From the NCBI GenBank assembly GCA_028279595.1, contig JANQNK010000001.1, positions 133,016 through 197,015 of the forward strand: a stretch of 64,000 nucleotides of DNA, written 5' to 3'. Below the pieces are notes generated by a model. That model was not told the origin of the DNA and did not search any database. It saw only the letters and a program-made list of their open reading frames with translations. Origin of the DNA: Thermoplasmatota archaeon (GTDB lineage: Archaea; Thermoplasmatota; JAKEGO01). Below, one piece after another: positions 61,388 to 64,000 of this stretch (its first letter is position 1; every line of letters begins with the position of its first letter). The position numbers and the translations under genes were made by a program.

Positions 61388-61421
61388 TTACATTATATCT
61401 GCAATGTAACTACAATGTAGT
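61388..61421 (+). promoter_or_regulatory. Palindromic operator over the promoter of the DUF2080-like gene
   Basis: Inverted repeats overlap the TATA-like TTATAT: TTACATT (61388-61394) with AATGTAA (61403-61409), and ACTACA-A-TGTAGT (61409-61421) near the predicted transcript start. The paired palindromes, both built on AATGTA, suggest cooperative binding by a dimeric regulator, perhaps the small product itself. Confidence 0.6.
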
Positions 61422-61435
61422 CACAAGTGGTAACT

Positions 61436-61576
61436 ATGGCAGTCGAGAGGGTGAAGTTCGAGGTCTACGGGCAGGAGATGCTGGAGAAGGAGGTAAAACC
61501 CTCCGGGAACTCCGGCAGGGTGTACCTGCCCCCTGACTGGGTCGGGAAGCATGTGAAGATAATCAGGGTAGAGTGA
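61436..61576 (+). CDS. Small DUF2080/AbrB-like protein
   Basis: 46 aa: MAVERVKFEVYGQEMLEKEV followed by KPSGNSGRVYLPPDWVGKHV and KIIRVE. The second half matches the swapped-hairpin AbrB/SpoVT pattern (G-x-x-x-x-hydrophobic-P-x-x-W-x-G-K-x-V-K-V). I assign it to DUF2080, a group often annotated as transposon-encoded in archaea; no transposase is nearby. Such proteins bind DNA as dimers and may repress their own promoter, whose palindromes lie just upstream. The acetyltransferase gene follows after 1 bp. Confidence 0.72.
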   Translation: MAVERVKFEVYGQEMLEKEVKPSGNSGRVYLPPDWVGKHVKIIRVE

Positions 61577-61577
61577 G

Positions 61578-62030
61578 GTGGCAGGTTTGGCAAAATATAC
61601 GATCAGGACGATGCGGCTCGATGACATCGACGCCATCGTCGATATACAGAAGGCCCTAGTGAAGAGGAGCGCGACCAGGCGATGGCGTAAGGCCCTCAAG
61701 GTCTACATCGAGACCGAGCCGAAGGCCTGTCTTGTGGCTACGTTCAAGGGGAAGCCCATCGGCTTCATCATCGGCGACGTCAAGACGTGGGGATTCGGCA
61801 TGCGCCATTCCGGTTGGATCGAGATAATCGGGATACATCCGAAGCACATGGGCACAGGAGTTGGACGCGACCTCGGGAAGCGCCTGCTGCGCTACTTCAG
61901 GTCGATGGAGGTGGACGGCATCTACACCGCCGTCCGATGGGACTCCGGCGACCTGCTATCGTTCTTCAAGTCGATCGGTTTCGAGCATTCGGGGTTCCTG
62001 AACCTCGAACATTCAGGATCGAAGAGGTGA
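61578..62030 (+). CDS. RimI-like GNAT acetyltransferase
   Basis: ~150-aa acetyltransferase. The CoA motif is IIGIHPKHMGTGVGRDLGKRLL, with Lys in place of the usual Gln/Arg, followed by SGDLLSFFKSIGFEHSGFLNLE. The start may be GTG 61578, 1 bp after the stop of the DUF2080-like gene, or TTG 61587. The pair is clearly cotranscribed and perhaps translationally coupled. Ordinary RimI-type protein acetylation is the default reading; a toxin role cannot be excluded given the partner. Confidence 0.8.
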   Translation: MAGLAKYTIRTMRLDDIDAIVDIQKALVKRSATRRWRKALKVYIETEPKACLVATFKGKPIGFIIGDVKTWGFGMRHSGWIEIIGIHPKHMGTGVGRDLGKRLLRYFRSMEVDGIYTAVRWDSGDLLSFFKSIGFEHSGFLNLEHSGSKR

Positions 62031-62057
62031 TACAGTAACGAATAATGGAGGGATCGG

Positions 62058-63182
62058 ATGATTGAGAAGTTCAAGGATTGGGAACAGAACCGGCATGAAT
62101 ATGCCAAGGAATGGAAGGAACGCACCGGGGGGAAGGTGATGGGCTGCTTCTGCACATATGTGCCCGAGGAAGTGCTCTACGCCGCGGGCGTGCTTCCGGT
62201 CAGGATCCTGGGAAGCCATGAGCCCCAGGACGTGACCGAGCCGCACATCTTCGGGATGTTCTGTCCCTTCTGCAGGGACTGCCTGGCGCAGGGTCTGAAG
62301 GGACGATACGACTACCTCAACGGGATAATGATCGCACAATCGTGCCTGCACATCAGACAGACCTTCTGGAGCTGGCAGAAGCACGTGGAAGGCCTGGAAT
62401 ACTCGAAGTTCTTCATAATGCCCCACAAGGTGCAGAGCAAGGACGCGCCCGAGTTCCTAAGGGGAGAGATCGAGGAGTTCGTTGCGGAGGTCGAGGAGTG
62501 GACGGGCAAGAAGATCACGGACGAGGCCCTCGACAACGCCATTGCGGTCTACAACAAGAACCGCGAGCTGATGAGGAAGCTCTACGACCTCCGGAAGGAC
62601 CCGAACCCGCCGATATCCGGCGAGGAGGTCATGGAGATCAGCATGGCCATGGAGATGGTCGACAAGGCGGAACACAATGCGGCCCTTGAGGAGCTTTTAG
62701 AATGGCTTCCGTCGAGGACCGACAAACCCTCCGGAACCCGGCTGATGATCGTGGGGTCCGAGGACGACGACATAACGTTCCTCAACATGGTCGAGACCTC
62801 AGGGGGCTTGTTCGTCGTGGACGACCACTGCACCGGGAGCCGCTACTTCTGGAACCAGGTCGAACCGGCCGAGGACAGGCTGATGGCCATCGCCCAGAGG
62901 TACATCGACCGGCCGCCATGTCCGACGAAGGACTGGGAGGAGAGGAAACGGCTTCCCCACATCGTCGGCCTGGCCAAGGATTGGGACGTTGCCGGCGCGA
63001 TAATCATGCAGCAGAAGTTCTGCGACCCGCACGAACTGGATTTCGTGGCTGTGAAGAAGGCCCTCGAGGACGCAGGCGTTCCGACGCTCTTCCTCGAGTT
63101 CGACGTGACCGTGCCCATAGGGCAGTTCAAGATCAGGGTCGAGGCATTCCTCGAGATGATCGGAGATGAGGACCTGTTCTGA
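62058..63182 (+). CDS. Benzoyl-CoA reductase / 2-hydroxyacyl-CoA dehydratase subunit (C-type)
   Basis: 374-aa subunit of the BcrB/BcrC-HgdA/HgdB family. It holds a 4Fe-4S cluster at the substrate site. The Cys-rich opening GKVMGCFCTYVPEEVLYAAGVLPVRI is the family signature; CPFCRDC lies near residue 70, and QKFCDPHELDF near 315. In ATP-dependent benzoyl-CoA reductases it works with a second subunit and an ATPase activator pair; in 2-hydroxyacyl-CoA dehydratases with a homologous partner and one activator. The next gene supplies the partner. Length is closest to BcrC/HgdB. Confidence 0.88.
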   Translation: MIEKFKDWEQNRHEYAKEWKERTGGKVMGCFCTYVPEEVLYAAGVLPVRILGSHEPQDVTEPHIFGMFCPFCRDCLAQGLKGRYDYLNGIMIAQSCLHIRQTFWSWQKHVEGLEYSKFFIMPHKVQSKDAPEFLRGEIEEFVAEVEEWTGKKITDEALDNAIAVYNKNRELMRKLYDLRKDPNPPISGEEVMEISMAMEMVDKAEHNAALEELLEWLPSRTDKPSGTRLMIVGSEDDDITFLNMVETSGGLFVVDDHCTGSRYFWNQVEPAEDRLMAIAQRYIDRPPCPTKDWEERKRLPHIVGLAKDWDVAGAIIMQQKFCDPHELDFVAVKKALEDAGVPTLFLEFDVTVPIGQFKIRVEAFLEMIGDEDLF

Positions 63183-63194
63183 GGTGGTGATGAT

Positions 63195-64000
63195 ATGGAA
63201 GATCTGTATCCGACCGAGAAATTGAAGTGCTGGAACGAATCGAAGGACCTCAGGATGAAGTATTACCAGGACTACGCCGAGGCACACGATAACGGAGGAC
63301 TGAGATGGGCCGGAGGCGCCTGGACGTTCGACGCGATCCCCGCGGGGCTGGGAGACGACGTCTATCCGATAACAAGCGAGCCTTACGGCGCCACCCTGGC
63401 ATTCGACAAGGAACTCTCGCTGAAATGTCTCGAAGCGACCGAGGTGAAAGGCTATCCGCGCGACCTCTGCTCGTACATGCGCAACTACTGGGGTTCCATC
63501 ATTACGGACACGTTCGCATTCGGCTACGACGCCGAGGGGAACTTCCAGCCGAGGTTCCTGGACGGCGTCGAGCCCCTGGGATTCCCGAAGCCCGACTTCA
63601 TCTGGCAGGACCACATCTGCTGCTCGCACGCGAAGTGGTACCAGGTCGTGTCCGAGCTGGAGGGTGGCATCCCCGCATATTCCGTCGACAACGCCGTGGG
63701 ACCCTCCCACGAGATCAACGACCGGAAGATCAAGTTCGTCGTGGAACAGCTGAAGGAAGGCATCGAGTTCCTCGTCAAGACCACGGGACGGGATTACGAC
63801 GACGAGCTACTTTACAAGGCTATCAGGAACCACTTCGTCTCGACGTCGAAGTGGGCGGAGATCTGTGAACTGAACAAGAACATCCCGGCTCCCTTGGACG
63901 AGAAATCGATCTACTCCCTGTATGTCTTCGGGACGCTCCAGAAGGCGGGAGCGCAGGTTGCGAACTTCTACGAGAACGTCCTCCTGCCGGAGGTGCAGGA
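63195..64000 (+). CDS. Benzoyl-CoA reductase / 2-hydroxyacyl-CoA dehydratase subunit (B-type, 3' truncated)
   Basis: The frame opens at ATG 63195 after GGTGGTGATG and runs off the window. Residues so far include MEDLYPTEKLKCWNESKDL, TSEPYGATLAFDKEL, an internal YPRDLCSYMRNYWG and IWQDHICCSHAKWYQVVSELEGG, matching the BcrB-like partner with its cluster cysteines. It starts 12 bp after the stop of the C-type gene, a typical operon. Without the activator (BcrA/D or HgdC) gene the substrate, aromatic or 2-hydroxyacyl, cannot be decided. Confidence 0.88.
   Translation, partial: MEDLYPTEKLKCWNESKDLRMKYYQDYAEAHDNGGLRWAGGAWTFDAIPAGLGDDVYPITSEPYGATLAFDKELSLKCLEATEVKGYPRDLCSYMRNYWGSIITDTFAFGYDAEGNFQPRFLDGVEPLGFPKPDFIWQDHICCSHAKWYQVVSELEGGIPAYSVDNAVGPSHEINDRKIKFVVEQLKEGIEFLVKTTGRDYDDELLYKAIRNHFVSTSKWAEICELNKNIPAPLDEKSIYSLYVFGTLQKAGAQVANFYENVLLPEVQ

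Noticed and set aside
61436..61576. Part of an insertion sequence
   Set aside because: DUF2080 proteins are often called transposon-encoded, but I see no transposase gene or terminal inverted repeats around it.

Overview
The window is archaeal and most likely from a euryarchaeon in or near Thermoplasmatota. The evidence is a canonical arlB-CDE-F-G-H-I-J archaellum operon with the fused ArlCDE typical of euryarchaea, a KH/beta-CASP termination nuclease (FttA/aCPSF1), a proteasome beta subunit, Hel308, aIF5A, Sec61-beta, uL11, Spt5, archaeal-type GTP cyclohydrolase MptA, CDP-archaeol synthase CarS and Taw1. Promoters are TATA boxes about 25 bp before mostly leaderless starts. The DNA is GC-rich apart from two visibly AT-richer islands near 51-52 kb and 53.3-54.8 kb. 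I see no rRNA, CRISPR array, transposase or integrase gene.

Layout. 1-1.1 kb: C-terminal part of a surface protein. 1.1-8.9 kb: a minus-strand archaellum operon ending in a sulfotransferase. 9-13.7 kb: an RNase J-like nuclease, tRNA-Asp, an acetyltransferase, PheS and a PH-like protein. 13.7-17.3 kb: a giant beta-helix surface protein. 17.4-24.6 kb: Hel308, a winged-helix regulator, tRNA-Arg, uL11, two DUF116 paralogues and FtcD. 24.8-30.5 kb: CTP synthase, OsmC, a RimI-like acetyltransferase with Taw1, pirin, a methyltransferase and a YoaP-like acetyltransferase. 30.5-35.2 kb: intron-containing tRNA-Tyr, NadC, DUF447, PsmB and FttA. 35.2-41.1 kb: phosphatase-superfamily and glycosyltransferase genes mixed with MptA and Spt5. 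41.2-50.2 kb: RNase Z, a PRC-barrel protein, Rpe, membrane proteins, a Cas4-like nuclease with membrane segments, PurH and a creatininase-family amidase. 50.4-54.8 kb: small regulators, AT-rich secreted proteins, a CDF transporter and tRNA-Gly. 54.9-64 kb: QueE, agmatinase with aIF5A, a flippase, a lactate-permease-like transporter, CarS, Sec61-beta, a small DUF2080-like gene with an acetyltransferase, and two benzoyl-CoA reductase/2-hydroxyacyl-CoA dehydratase subunits.

Most unusual signal. All four tRNA genes (Asp, Arg, Tyr, Gly) are accompanied by degenerate, hairpin-rich copies of themselves. Downstream copies keep the cognate 3' half: about 19-20 nt identical for Arg, Tyr and Gly, while Asp keeps both acceptor strands. 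They carry a CTCTC motif followed by a hairpin, and they fill the space up to the stop codon of the convergent gene. Upstream copies (Asp and Tyr) keep the cognate 5' part and carry a 48-52 nt two-hairpin insert, starting CAC and ending in a TGCTCGGG...CCCTCG stem, in the D-loop. The Arg and Gly copies share an internal core although the tRNAs differ, and two Tyr copies show compensatory changes in a stem. This looks like a family of tRNA-linked structured elements. They could be miniature tRNA-targeting mobile elements, processed tRNA-like RNAs or terminators; the sequence alone cannot choose.
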